A DNA stretch of 56,469 bases from Candidatus Aegiribacteria sp. GTDB taxonomy: Bacteria; Fermentibacterota; Fermentibacteria; Fermentibacterales; JCC-6. The translations under genes and the position numbers were made by a program. The notes beneath the pieces were generated by a model. The model made no database searches, was not told the origin of the DNA, and saw nothing but the letters and a program-made list of their open reading frames with translations. Positions 1-8,718 of the stretch are shown here, piece after piece (the first letter of the stretch is position 1; every line of letters begins with the position of its first letter). The DNA lies in the NCBI GenBank assembly GCA_021108005.1, contig JAIORS010000172.1:1-56469 (forward strand), read 5' to 3'.

Positions 1-155
1 TAGGGGGATATAATCGGAGAAAAGGCAGACACACAGGTTAATAACTGTTCGAAAAATCCGAATAGTTGTAATCACCATATGAATAGCATTCTGTTATATT
101 ATAATCTATTAATATAGATAATATGATAATAATGCCCGGATGCAAGACCTGACCC
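1..155. other. Non-coding edge with AT-rich hairpin
   Basis: No convincing gene is seen here. An AT-rich imperfect hairpin occupies 96-124: outer arms ATATTA/TAATAT, inner arms TCTAT/ATAGA, a 3-nt bulge and a 4-nt loop. It lies just downstream of the minus-strand metallophosphoesterase gene, so it could mark the 3' end of that transcript, but it lacks a GC-rich stem and I would not call it a standard terminator. Confidence 0.3.
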
Positions 156-1745
156 CTACTGGAGCCAGATTCTTCCCATGGTTGACGGTTTGAATTTAAT
201 CGGATAAATCCAGGTTCCGAAATCATCACCGGCAGATCTATACACATGAGCATACGCATGGTCGTCCTCAAGCTCCAGAAGGGAAATATCAACGGCCAGT
301 TCAATGCGCCAGCCGTTCTCAGCAACCCTGACCTCGGTGCCGAAGCCAGCCTCCCAGTCGATCAGATCTCCTTCAGGCGTAAATATCGATGCCTCCGAAG
401 AACCGTCATGATATACTTTCAGCCACAGGACAGAACCCTCAGTCGAGTTGAATATGAAGCCTCCGTAATCCTCATTCTCCTGCGGACAGTCCTCCATCTC
501 CATGAAAATGTACAACTTTTCTCCGTCTGTGGCGGTCGTGAATACCGTTTCGGGAATCGATGCCGGCTGACCTGAATTATCAGCGAAGTTCGTCTGCAGC
601 GATCCTCTGTACTCTCCCTCCGAATTCTCGCCATCCAGCGAAGTTTCCGTTCTGAAAGCGTTTACTCTGCGGAGAACCTGCCATGAATAATCGAACTGCA
701 GCTCCTTGTTCCTGCTGCCGTATTCAAGGGATACGGAGATCTCAGGCGAAGGGTACGGGCTTCCCGCAGGGGACTGGGTGAAAACCAGGTCTACCGGCTG
801 ATCTTCAACTTCAACAATCAGTGATTCAGGTCGCAGATTCCAGTTCCCGGGATCGATGTTCAACGTAACAGTCCGGGAACGGTTTTCAAGCGGTTCCAGA
901 GTAATGGTTGCGGATTCCAGCTCCTGCTCGAGAGGTCTCGCTTTTATGAGATTTCTCGTGTACAGATACGACAGGTTCATTTCCTCGCCCGTATTGATTG
1001 TCTCGGGGTATACTCCCCTCGCATCGATCACGGTGAAGGCGACCGAGTCGGGCCAGACTGTCATCCAGCCCAGCTGTGTAAAATCACCCTTCTCCGTGTC
1101 GGGCTCGGGGACAGCGCTGCCGGACGGCCCGGCGGATACGTACAGAATTCCGTTCTCGCGCTGGGCAGCGAAGAGATGAATGTGTCCTCCAACAACCGCA
1201 AGGGGGCTTTTCTCCTCCATGAGACTCTTGAAATCGTTGATAATGACCGAATCCTGCCATGCCATGAACCAGAACGGCTTGTGGGTTACGAAGATCCATG
1301 GTTCCTCAGGATCGATTCCGTCTACGAAATTCTCTATGGATTCCACGTCTTCCGCGGTAAGTACGTTTCCAATTGAAGAATCCCACACTACGAAAGTTAT
1401 GCCGAATATCTCCTCGATTCTTGAAGGCTCGGTCCCGGTGTACCGCCTCCAGTAATCGGCCGTCTCATCGTTCCAGATATCGTTGTTTCCAGGCGTGTAT
1501 ACGAAGGGGAATGCGGTGGTGAGCCTTTGAAGTACAGGAAGGATGTGTTCCCAATCCTCAACAGCCGTTTCAACGTTACCATCACCCTCAACGAAATCTC
1601 CAACGGAGAGAACGATATCCGGTGACATCTCGATTATCGCGTCGACGGCTATCTCAAACTCGGTGTCGTCCGGTCTTCCCGTTCTGTCTCCCAGAACCGC
1701 TATCCTTACCGGGAACGAAGCGAGAAGGATAAGAAACATCGTCAT
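156..1745 (-). CDS. Calcineurin-like metallophosphoesterase, probably exported, with C-terminal beta-sandwich domain
   Basis: A 529-residue two-part protein. The N-terminal half carries the metallophosphoesterase motifs in order: GDRTG (Asp20), GDFVEG (Asp50), GNND (Asn87), THKPF (His155) and GGHIH (His188, His190), so a two-metal phosphoesterase fold is well supported. The substrate cannot be told from sequence. The last ~180 residues look like a CBM9/DOMON-like beta-sandwich, which suggests binding of a carbohydrate or surface ligand. The first 16 residues are hydrophobic but short, so export is likely but not certain. It is the last gene of a five-gene minus-strand run and starts one base after the stop of tadA, which implies translational coupling. 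Known relatives are periplasmic or surface phosphatases; that role here is inference. Confidence 0.85.
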   Translation of the reverse strand: MTMFLILLASFPVRIAVLGDRTGRPDDTEFEIAVDAIIEMSPDIVLSVGDFVEGDGNVETAVEDWEHILPVLQRLTTAFPFVYTPGNNDIWNDETADYWRRYTGTEPSRIEEIFGITFVVWDSSIGNVLTAEDVESIENFVDGIDPEEPWIFVTHKPFWFMAWQDSVIINDFKSLMEEKSPLAVVGGHIHLFAAQRENGILYVSAGPSGSAVPEPDTEKGDFTQLGWMTVWPDSVAFTVIDARGVYPETINTGEEMNLSYLYTRNLIKARPLEQELESATITLEPLENRSRTVTLNIDPGNWNLRPESLIVEVEDQPVDLVFTQSPAGSPYPSPEISVSLEYGSRNKELQFDYSWQVLRRVNAFRTETSLDGENSEGEYRGSLQTNFADNSGQPASIPETVFTTATDGEKLYIFMEMEDCPQENEDYGGFIFNSTEGSVLWLKVYHDGSSEASIFTPEGDLIDWEAGFGTEVRVAENGWRIELAVDISLLELEDDHAYAHVYRSAGDDFGTWIYPIKFKPSTMGRIWLQ

Positions 1746-1746
1746 C

Positions 1747-2199
1747 TTAATCCCCTTTTTCTGTTTTCTTTTCCCTGCCCTTGCGGAAAAATTCCTTCAT
1801 AAGCTCTGCCGCTTCGTCTTCATAGCATCCGCTTAACACCTCAGGGTAATGGTTCAAATTCGGCATTTCAAGAACATCGGTTACTGACCCGAATGCTCCA
1901 AAACGTTTATCCTTAGCTCCAAATACTATCCTTGGTATCCGGGACAGCACCGCCAGACCGGCGCACATAAGGCAGGGCTCAAGTGTTGAATAAAGTATGC
2001 AGCCCTCAAGTCTCCAGTCTCCCCTGTCCTCCGCTGCCGCGGTTATGACAAGATGTTCAGCATGGGAAGTGGGCATTCCTGTCTCGGATGTCCGGTTACG
2101 GTCAGCGAAATGCCTGCCTGATGATTCTACCAGAACCGCTCCGACCGGAACCTCCCCCGCCTGAAAGGCTTCATCAGCTTTTTCAAGGGCTATTTTCAT
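1747..2199 (-). CDS. tadA: tRNA-specific adenosine deaminase (TadA/CMP-dCMP deaminase family)
   Basis: A 150-residue cytidine/deoxycytidylate-deaminase-fold protein. The zinc site is complete: HAE (His46, catalytic Glu48) and PCLMC (Cys76, Cys79). Length and arrangement fit TadA, which converts A34 of tRNA-Arg(ACG) to inosine so that one tRNA reads CGU, CGC and CGA. A tRNA-Arg with anticodon ACG lies at 27715-27791 in this window, so the substrate is present. A guanine or cytosine deaminase of the same superfamily is the alternative, since the residues around HAE differ from the usual TadA pattern. It sits between the peptidase gene (31-base gap) and the phosphoesterase gene (1-base gap). Confidence 0.85.
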   Translation of the reverse strand: MKIALEKADEAFQAGEVPVGAVLVESSGRHFADRNRTSETGMPTSHAEHLVITAAAEDRGDWRLEGCILYSTLEPCLMCAGLAVLSRIPRIVFGAKDKRFGAFGSVTDVLEMPNLNHYPEVLSGCYEDEAAELMKEFFRKGREKKTEKGD

Positions 2200-2230
2200 C
2201 CAGTATCTGTCAATTTCGGAAATGCTAATT

Positions 2231-3484
2231 TTATTCCCCTTCCTTCATTACCGTTTCTATCTCTTCGGGATACTTCGGAATGTCCGCTGAAAGCACGGTG
2301 TTTCGCCTTTCGCCTATCAGCACATCATCCTCTATCCTTATTCCTATTCCCTCCTCCTCGGAGTAGAAGCCCGGCTCAACGGTAAGTACCATGCCCGCTT
2401 TGAGCTCATCACTTATAACGTTCTCGTCATGTGTGTCCAGCCCTAGATGGTGGCCGATATTATGATAGTAGAACTTCTCTATCTCCTCTTCGTTTTCAAT
2501 GATGCCTTTTTCCATGAGAACTTCAGTGTAGAATTTCTTCACTTCACTGTTCCATTCGGAATGGAGTTTTCCAGGTCTTAAAAGACGAATCGCCTCTTCC
2601 TGAATACCAATGACCATTTCAACAAGCTCCCTTTGCCTTTCAGTGAACTTGCCACTGACGGGAAAGGTTCTCGATATATCAGCGTTGTAATAGTCTTTCC
2701 TGGCGCCGAAATCCAGAAGAACCAATGTCCCGTCGTCCAGGGGTTTGTCGTTATCAACGTAATGAAGACACGTGGCCCTGCTTCCGCCTGCGACAATCGC
2801 CGGGAAGGCCGGAGTCTTCTCGCCGTTTTTCATGAATTCGTAAAGAAGCTCCGCCTCGAATTCGTACTCGAGCATTCCAGGTTTCAGGGCTTTCAAAGCA
2901 CGTAGAAATCCCTTCCGCGTAAGGGCAATAGCCTTCTTCATGGTTTCAAGTTCTTCAGGTCCTTTTATCATCCGGAGGCGGAATACATCACCCGAAAGTC
3001 TGTTGAAATTCAATTGAGGGTACGAGGATATAAGATCGTTCGCGAATTCCAGCCGCTTGCCGCTGTCCCGCGTAATGCCTGCAACAGGAAAATCGACCCA
3101 TACATTCTCTATTCCCCATCGGTTTATTATTCTGTCTATCCATTTCTTCACTCCGCTGTTGAATGAGATTTTTTCTATGCCGCTTCTTTCTGTGGCTTCC
3201 TCTTTTGTCAGTACTGTTCCAAACCATTTCGCATGGGTTTCATCGTAAGCATTTATAAAAAGATCTTCCCGGGCATCCATCGCTTTTCTGCGGTGGATGA
3301 CAAGCCATGTCCCGGGCTGATCGATGCCCGTAAGGTAAACAAGATTGAGATTAGGGGTGTAAGGATACTGACCATCTGCGCTTGTGGATTTCGATGTGGA
3401 TGGGGGAACTACGATCAGAAATTCCTCCGGCATTATTTCGATTAATCTGTTTCTGCGATTTGCATAGACCTCTGAACGGAACAT
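2231..3484 (-). CDS. pepP: Xaa-Pro aminopeptidase (M24 family, aminopeptidase P)
   Basis: A 417-residue M24 peptidase with an N-terminal aminopeptidase-P domain (about 1-160) and a C-terminal pita-bread domain. All five expected metal ligands are visible: Asp258 in LLDFG, Asp269 in NADISR, His345 in HNIGHHLG, Glu370 in VEPGFY and Glu385 in RIEDD. The enzyme removes an N-terminal residue that precedes proline and is cytoplasmic, as no signal peptide is seen. Length agrees with bacterial PepP (about 430-440). The gene follows the nitroreductase gene by 11 bases, so the two are probably cotranscribed. Confidence 0.92.
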   Translation of the reverse strand: MFRSEVYANRRNRLIEIMPEEFLIVVPPSTSKSTSADGQYPYTPNLNLVYLTGIDQPGTWLVIHRRKAMDAREDLFINAYDETHAKWFGTVLTKEEATERSGIEKISFNSGVKKWIDRIINRWGIENVWVDFPVAGITRDSGKRLEFANDLISSYPQLNFNRLSGDVFRLRMIKGPEELETMKKAIALTRKGFLRALKALKPGMLEYEFEAELLYEFMKNGEKTPAFPAIVAGGSRATCLHYVDNDKPLDDGTLVLLDFGARKDYYNADISRTFPVSGKFTERQRELVEMVIGIQEEAIRLLRPGKLHSEWNSEVKKFYTEVLMEKGIIENEEEIEKFYYHNIGHHLGLDTHDENVISDELKAGMVLTVEPGFYSEEEGIGIRIEDDVLIGERRNTVLSADIPKYPEEIETVMKEGE

Positions 3485-3495
3485 ACTGTCCTCCG

Positions 3496-4071
3496 TTATT
3501 CCTTAATTGGGGTAATGATTTCATCAAGGTCAAGCTTTGGAATGTGGTGCCTGCCCTTCGAATCTCTGTAATACCTTATATCACCCTCGGCTTTCTCAAG
3601 CACCGTTTCCTCTCCGGATGTTCCCAGGGCGATAACAAGAAAGGGAAAATACCCCTTCGGGGTGCCTGTGATTTCCTCTATCCGTTTCTGGTTGAAGCTC
3701 ATTATCATGCATGACCCGTAGCCAGATTCCTTTGCGGCAAGCACTATATACGCGGCGGCTATACCCGCATCAACCGGAATATGACGTTTTTCCCCGAACG
3801 GCGTGTGAATGATTATATACGCCGAAGGTCTTTCGCCCTCCTCAGGGCCGTTCCAATCCTCAAGATAGCCTGCCCATGCAAGCTGGGGAAAAATGCGCGA
3901 GCAATGTACGCTTTCCGTAACCGGAGTGAAGCGAAGAAGCTGCAGATTCCCTCCGCAGGGAGCAAGACGGGCTGAATCTATAAACCAGAGCAGTTCCTTT
4001 TCCGATATTCTGTTTTTTTGCCTGAAGCGCCTGACCGATCTGTTTTTTTCAGCGAGGTCATGTATTCTCAA
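3496..4071 (-). CDS. Nitroreductase-family flavoprotein
   Basis: A 191-residue protein with the nitroreductase fold. The N-terminal NRSVRRF segment (about 10-16) is the typical FMN-phosphate-binding arginine cluster. An APCGGN segment (about 37-42) and a C-terminal ALGTSGEE segment also match this family, whose members use FMN and NAD(P)H to reduce nitro compounds, quinones or other acceptors. The real acceptor is not predictable. There is no signal peptide. It lies between the TPR gene (48-base gap) and pepP (11-base gap) in a minus-strand run. Confidence 0.85.
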   Translation of the reverse strand: MRIHDLAEKNRSVRRFRQKNRISEKELLWFIDSARLAPCGGNLQLLRFTPVTESVHCSRIFPQLAWAGYLEDWNGPEEGERPSAYIIIHTPFGEKRHIPVDAGIAAAYIVLAAKESGYGSCMIMSFNQKRIEEITGTPKGYFPFLVIALGTSGEETVLEKAEGDIRYYRDSKGRHHIPKLDLDEIITPIKE

Positions 4072-4119
4072 TTTATCTCCTTCGATGACTGTATCGGGAA
4101 TATAGTATAAGAACTAATT

Positions 4120-5550
4120 CTATTCGTCGGTTTCATCACAAAAATCGGGATAGAGTTCCCGCGTGCATTCCGGGCAGAGACTGTGAGAGAATGTCGCGTC
4201 TGAATGCTCTGTGATATACTGCTCTATCTGCTCCCAGTAACCGTCATCCTTTCGGATCTTCTTGCATCGGGCACATATGGGAAGCATCCCCTGAAGGGAT
4301 TTAATCCTTTCCATTGCCCTCTGAAGCCTGATATTCGTCTCTTTCAGTTCCACTGTCTTCTGTTCCAGCAGTTCTCTTGCGTTCTCACTCTTCTCGAAGT
4401 CAGCTCTCAGTTTCTGCCTGGTAATATTCTGCAGCTGTCTCTGAAGAAAGAGTTTCTCCTTCTCCTCGGCATATGCCCTGCTGTACTCAAGGGATTTCAG
4501 AAGATCACCCTTTTTCTCGCTGCATTCCGAGAGTGCTTTCAGAACCTGCGCTCTAAGATCTCTGTCCGGATATCCTTCCATTTCAGACAGAACAACAAGG
4601 AGGTCTGTAAGTGGTTCCTCCACTCCTTCCAGTTTGTCCATATGAATCCTCAGGATGGATAGGCCGGCCCTGACCAGACAAAGATCGGGACTGTTATCAA
4701 CCTTCTTAAACAGATCGACTGCTTCCAATAGAACCTTTTCCGCTTCCTGTGGCCGACAGTCCTCTTCGAGAAGTTCTGCCAGATCGAACATGCACTGCCC
4801 GATCTGGTAGCTTCCCAGCTCTTTTCGCAGAACAATGCTTTCCCTCAGGAACTTTTCGGCGTCTCCGAACCGGCCCTGCTTCTGCTCCAGGCGCCCCAGC
4901 TCCCAGAGACAGTAGGCTTCTCCGATTCTGCGGCCGATCTCTCTATTTACCCTCAGGTTATCCTTAAGGTGCTGTCTGGCACTCCGGTACTCTCCCTGAT
5001 CAATCAGGACATCAGCTATGTTGCTGAGCGCTGTTGTTCTGAGAAGCTGATTGTTCAGTTCATCGGCGATGTCCACTGTTTGTCTGAAAGAGCTGTAAGC
5101 CCTTTCGTACGAGGCTATGTCCCTGAAGGCAAGCCCGAGGTTATTATGAACTACCGCGGCACCCTTTCTGTTTTCGACGGATTGTTGTATCTCAAGAGCT
5201 TCTTCATAGCATTTTATCGCGTTCAGCGGCTTACCTGTTCTTCGGTAACAGTTACCCATGTTGTTCAAAGCTGTTGCAAGACTTTTCATATCATCAAGAG
5301 GACGTAGTGTCTCAACCGCTTCGGCGGCAAGATCGACTGATTCGCTTGAGCTGCGTAACAGGGACACAGCTCTGGAAAGGAGGCAGAGCGAGGTACCTAT
5401 CAGTGCGGAATCATTCAGTTTACGGGCACCGGCAAGTGTATCAGTGGCGAGAATTTCGGCGTCAGCGGGGTTGGAGCCGCACAGGGTCATGAGTTGCTCG
5501 AGGTTCTTCTCAATAGAGGCTCGATCCTCAATCTTCCCGCGGGATGTCAT
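4120..5550 (-). CDS. TPR-repeat protein with coiled coil and C-terminal four-cysteine signalling motif
   Basis: Three parts are visible: about seven tetratricopeptide repeats (roughly 20-320), a charged coiled coil (about 330-415), and a C-terminal motif with LPICARCKKIR and LCPEC (paired CxxC, GYW between). That tail is familiar from the ends of bacterial sensor kinases, GGDEF proteins and response regulators, but here no kinase or cyclase domain is present. I chose the ATG at 5550 because GGAGGT lies four bases upstream; an ATG four codons earlier (5562) is in frame but lacks such a site. It is the first gene of the minus-strand run to 156 and is divergent from the radical SAM gene. It is probably a scaffold or sensor adaptor; function is not known. 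Confidence 0.8.
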   Translation of the reverse strand: MTSRGKIEDRASIEKNLEQLMTLCGSNPADAEILATDTLAGARKLNDSALIGTSLCLLSRAVSLLRSSSESVDLAAEAVETLRPLDDMKSLATALNNMGNCYRRTGKPLNAIKCYEEALEIQQSVENRKGAAVVHNNLGLAFRDIASYERAYSSFRQTVDIADELNNQLLRTTALSNIADVLIDQGEYRSARQHLKDNLRVNREIGRRIGEAYCLWELGRLEQKQGRFGDAEKFLRESIVLRKELGSYQIGQCMFDLAELLEEDCRPQEAEKVLLEAVDLFKKVDNSPDLCLVRAGLSILRIHMDKLEGVEEPLTDLLVVLSEMEGYPDRDLRAQVLKALSECSEKKGDLLKSLEYSRAYAEEKEKLFLQRQLQNITRQKLRADFEKSENARELLEQKTVELKETNIRLQRAMERIKSLQGMLPICARCKKIRKDDGYWEQIEQYITEHSDATFSHSLCPECTRELYPDFCDETDE

Positions 5551-5844
5551 CGCTACCTCCATCTAAAAAGTAGAAAACTACGCTGCTTTCAATCGACGCA
5601 CAGTTACTTAAACATATTGAATTCCCATGTTCCATTTCGACCTGCCTCTGAATGTAACAATAACGAGGATAACCTTACTCTGTCAAAATCATTAAGATCT
5701 GCTATGTTACCCGTTACTATGAAGGAATTTCTACATTAGCGACATTCCTTCCGATGTTGTTGAACTACAGGTTTATTTGTTATCATTCCGTCTTATTTGT
5801 TAATTGTAAGACTTTTACATTTTATTGATTTGGAAAAGGTTTCT
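5551..5844. other. Divergent intergenic region
   Basis: A 294-base AT-rich gap between the minus-strand TPR gene and the plus-strand radical SAM gene must hold promoters for both. TATCAT at 5781-5786 with TTGAAC at 5760-5765 is a possible plus-strand pair, but the 15-base spacing is poor. No operator, RNA or small gene is recognised. Confidence 0.3.
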
Positions 5845-7386
5845 ATGAAGATAATGCTGATATCTCCCTACCTCGACATCACATCACTGAGTACCCGGCA
5901 GCTTTCGTCCTATCTCAAGGCCGGGGGGCATTCCGTGGCGCAGGTCTTTCTTCCTGATCTTGAAAGCATGATGAAAAACGGCATCGATTTTGAAGGTTGT
6001 TACCCAGATGAAGTAGTCGAACAGATTGCAGAACTTGCCGATGATTTTGATCTTCTTGGAATGTCTCTAATGACCAACTACTTCATAAAAATGACACATC
6101 TTACCCACGGAATAAGGGAAAGAATAGATATTCCGATTATCTGGGGGGGAATACACCCTACCGTAGCCCCTGAAGAATGTCTGAATATCGCTGATTATAT
6201 CTGTATCGGTGAAGGGGAAGAAGCCCTGCAGGAGCTTGCGGATAGTCTTCAGAATGGAATCAGGCCTTCCCACGTTAAAAACATCTGGTTCCGCGACGAG
6301 CAGGGTGAATGCCGAAATCCGGTGCGGGAACCCATATCCAATCTTGATGACATCCCTTTTCCGGACTACGATATTGAAGATCAGTACGTTCTCGTGGGGA
6401 AGAAAGTTCTGCCACTTAGCGAGGACATTCTTAAGGAGATGGTAAGGGGCCGAGTTCATTTCAACGAACCGCATCATTTAATTTACGAAACGATGTGGAC
6501 CCGTGGCTGTCCTCATCACTGCGCCTACTGTATCAATAATCATTACAGAACCCTTTACAGCGGATTCAAGACGGTCAGACGGCGAAGTGTGGATAACCTT
6601 ATCGGGGAAATCAGGTCCATTCGCGAAAAATTCCCCTGGTTCAACAGGATAAACTTCATGGACGATGATTTCGCGAGTGCCAGCAACGAACAACTCATGC
6701 ACTTCAGAGACAGATATAAGAAAGAAATCAACTGTCCCTTCTTCTCCCTTCTGAGCGTATTGTCCTCCGGAGAAGAGAAGTTGTCTATACTTTTCGACGC
6801 CGGCCTGAGACGGACCGAGATAGGCATTCAGTCTCTCTCTCCATCCACAAACCGCTTGTACAGAAGGGAGTTCTTCTCCATGGAAAAACTTCTTAAGCTT
6901 GCCGGGACAGTGGAAAAGGTCTTTCCTCCCGATTTCAGCCCCACATACGATGTGATACTGGAAAACCCGTGGGAAAGCGTGAACGATGTTCTCATCACTC
7001 TCAGGGGTGTTCTTGAGCTTCCAAGACCCTTTGTTCTTCAGCTTTTTTCTCTTACGTTCTTTCCGGGCACGGCGGTTTTCAACAAGGCCATGGAAGATGG
7101 AATTATAACCGGATCAGATGCTTCCCATCTCAAGGAAGATCATGACAGGGGTTTCACTTATCTGAACCTTCTTTTTCTCCTGGTTAACAAGAGGGTTCAC
7201 AACCGCGTAATCAGGTTTTTTTCATGGAAACCATTCGCCGCAGTCATGGAATCAGTTCCTGTCAAATGGCTCCTGTCCCTTTTCAACCCACTCTACAGAG
7301 TCCTTAAAAAAAGGAACGTCTGCAAAGCCCAGACTAAAAGATTCGGTTGGTTCATTGAGGAGTATTCGGATAAAGGGCAGGCCTGA
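5845..7386 (+). CDS. B12-binding-domain radical SAM protein
   Basis: A 513-residue protein. The N-terminal ~140 residues resemble the cobalamin-binding Rossmann domain of BchE-type enzymes (WGGIHPT, IGEGE), although the classic DxHxxG histidine is missing, as is common in this class. The radical SAM core follows, with CPHHCAYC giving Cys222, Cys226 and Cys229 for the [4Fe-4S] cluster. Such enzymes usually catalyse methyl transfers or ring chemistry on lipids, cofactors or antibiotics; the substrate is unknown. The ATG at 5845 is preceded by GGAAAAGG and begins the conserved beta strand; an upstream TTG at 5797 would add 16 unlike residues. It is a stand-alone gene facing tldE, with a hairpin over its stop codon. 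Confidence 0.88.
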   Translation: MKIMLISPYLDITSLSTRQLSSYLKAGGHSVAQVFLPDLESMMKNGIDFEGCYPDEVVEQIAELADDFDLLGMSLMTNYFIKMTHLTHGIRERIDIPIIWGGIHPTVAPEECLNIADYICIGEGEEALQELADSLQNGIRPSHVKNIWFRDEQGECRNPVREPISNLDDIPFPDYDIEDQYVLVGKKVLPLSEDILKEMVRGRVHFNEPHHLIYETMWTRGCPHHCAYCINNHYRTLYSGFKTVRRRSVDNLIGEIRSIREKFPWFNRINFMDDDFASASNEQLMHFRDRYKKEINCPFFSLLSVLSSGEEKLSILFDAGLRRTEIGIQSLSPSTNRLYRREFFSMEKLLKLAGTVEKVFPPDFSPTYDVILENPWESVNDVLITLRGVLELPRPFVLQLFSLTFFPGTAVFNKAMEDGIITGSDASHLKEDHDRGFTYLNLLFLLVNKRVHNRVIRFFSWKPFAAVMESVPVKWLLSLFNPLYRVLKKRNVCKAQTKRFGWFIEEYSDKGQA

Positions 7387-7393
7387 GCCTGCC
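7375..7393. terminator. Hairpin between convergent genes, overlapping a stop codon
   Basis: A 7-bp GC-rich stem (GGCAGGC/GCCTGCC) encloses a 4-base loop that contains the TGA stop of the radical SAM gene. A short T-rich stretch (CGTTTTC) follows about 15 bases later. It probably terminates the plus transcript and could also serve the convergent tldE transcript. The missing immediate T run lowers confidence. Confidence 0.5.
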
Positions 7394-7406
7394 TCTATCT
7401 CGTTTT

Positions 7407-8717
7407 CTATTTAGCGGCTACACTGACATCGTTAAGAAGAATCGAAGGGTATTTGCCTCCAGAGAAGGAATCGTGCAGGCGGTTTTCCACGGATTCGATA
7501 TTCTGTAGAACATCGTAAACATTACCGGCCACCATTCCGTCCCTGACCCTGCCTTTTATCTTGCCATTCTCTACGTAGTAACCCGGATTGAGACCCACCG
7601 AGAAATCACCGTTGAGGATGTTACCCGAATGAGCGCCGAGAATTCCAAGTACTATTACTCCCCTGTCTATGTTCGATATCATATCCTCAAAGGAAACGTC
7701 ACCGGTAGCGATACGGCTGCACTCAAGAGACGGACTTGGAGATAGAGCGATGGTTTCCCCTCCCCACATACTGCTGCGGTATCCTGTACCGACAGGGCTT
7801 TTGTTGAGTTTATCCGCGTAATCGAGGTTAAGTATCAGATTCTGGAAAACTCCTTTTTCGAAGACCGTATGCTTCTTCGTGGGAACCCCTTCATCGTCGA
7901 AGAAATGCTGGTCGATTTCCTCCGGATCAGTGGGGTCTCCGTAAAGGGTGAATTTTTCGGAAAGAACCTTTTCGCCGAGTCTATCCTGGAGAGGAGATAC
8001 TTTGTTGTAGAAAGCTCCTCCGGATGTCGCTTTTGAAATCCTCCACAGCAGAGTGTACATTGTATTCGGAGTGAAAACCACCTTCATTTTTCCGGTTGGG
8101 ATATCTACTTCGGGAAGGCCGGAGTTGTACAGTTTAACCAGCTTTTCCAGATCGCTATCGGGAAAATTCCCGATCTCTCTGCTCTGGTACATTTCCCGGA
8201 CAGCTGTCTCGGTGTTGGGAAAGAGAAGCGAAGCTATAATGTACATGGAGGAGCATTTTCTTGAGAAATCAAGCCCCCCGGTATTCATGACAGCTACGTC
8301 CATCACTCCCCTTCCTGAGTTAACGTCGATCTGTCCCTTAACTTCTCCTCTCAGATAATCAAGAACTTTCTCAGAACGGGAATGGAGATCATGGTAACCC
8401 ATCCGGGAAACTGAGCCGTCAGGCACCCAGGCCGCGGGAATCTCCGAGGGCCCGGGAAAGGAGAATCCAGCTTTTACATTACCCTTGAGAGAATTCAGCG
8501 CGTTTGAAACAAGTTCTTTCCTGTCCAGAAGGTTCTTTGTATACGCAGTTCCGATTCTACCGTCCTTGAGGATTCTAAGAGCGTAGCCCGATTGAATAGT
8601 CGCCGACATGTCCGAGGTTTTTTCATTCCTCATTTCAAGGGAACTGAAATCGTTTCTGATGAAGAATACTTCAGCCTGATCGGATTTTTCAGCCGCCATG
8701 TCCAGCAGTTTTTTCAT
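7407..8717 (-). CDS. pmbA: TldE/PmbA-type subunit of the TldD-TldE protease
   Basis: A 436-residue PmbA/TldE-like protein. In the known E. coli complex this subunit lacks the metal site and pairs with TldD to form a heterodimeric metalloprotease that degrades unfolded or leader peptides (microcin B17, CcdA). No HExxH motif is seen, as expected. I chose the ATG at 8717: GGAGG sits upstream at proper spacing, and the codon lies one base after the tldD stop. The longer reading starts at a TTG (8732) inside tldD. Gene order tldD-tldE is tightly coupled. No RiPP precursor is visible nearby. Confidence 0.88.
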   Translation of the reverse strand: MKKLLDMAAEKSDQAEVFFIRNDFSSLEMRNEKTSDMSATIQSGYALRILKDGRIGTAYTKNLLDRKELVSNALNSLKGNVKAGFSFPGPSEIPAAWVPDGSVSRMGYHDLHSRSEKVLDYLRGEVKGQIDVNSGRGVMDVAVMNTGGLDFSRKCSSMYIIASLLFPNTETAVREMYQSREIGNFPDSDLEKLVKLYNSGLPEVDIPTGKMKVVFTPNTMYTLLWRISKATSGGAFYNKVSPLQDRLGEKVLSEKFTLYGDPTDPEEIDQHFFDDEGVPTKKHTVFEKGVFQNLILNLDYADKLNKSPVGTGYRSSMWGGETIALSPSPSLECSRIATGDVSFEDMISNIDRGVIVLGILGAHSGNILNGDFSVGLNPGYYVENGKIKGRVRDGMVAGNVYDVLQNIESVENRLHDSFSGGKYPSILLNDVSVAAK

Positions 8718-8718
8718 A

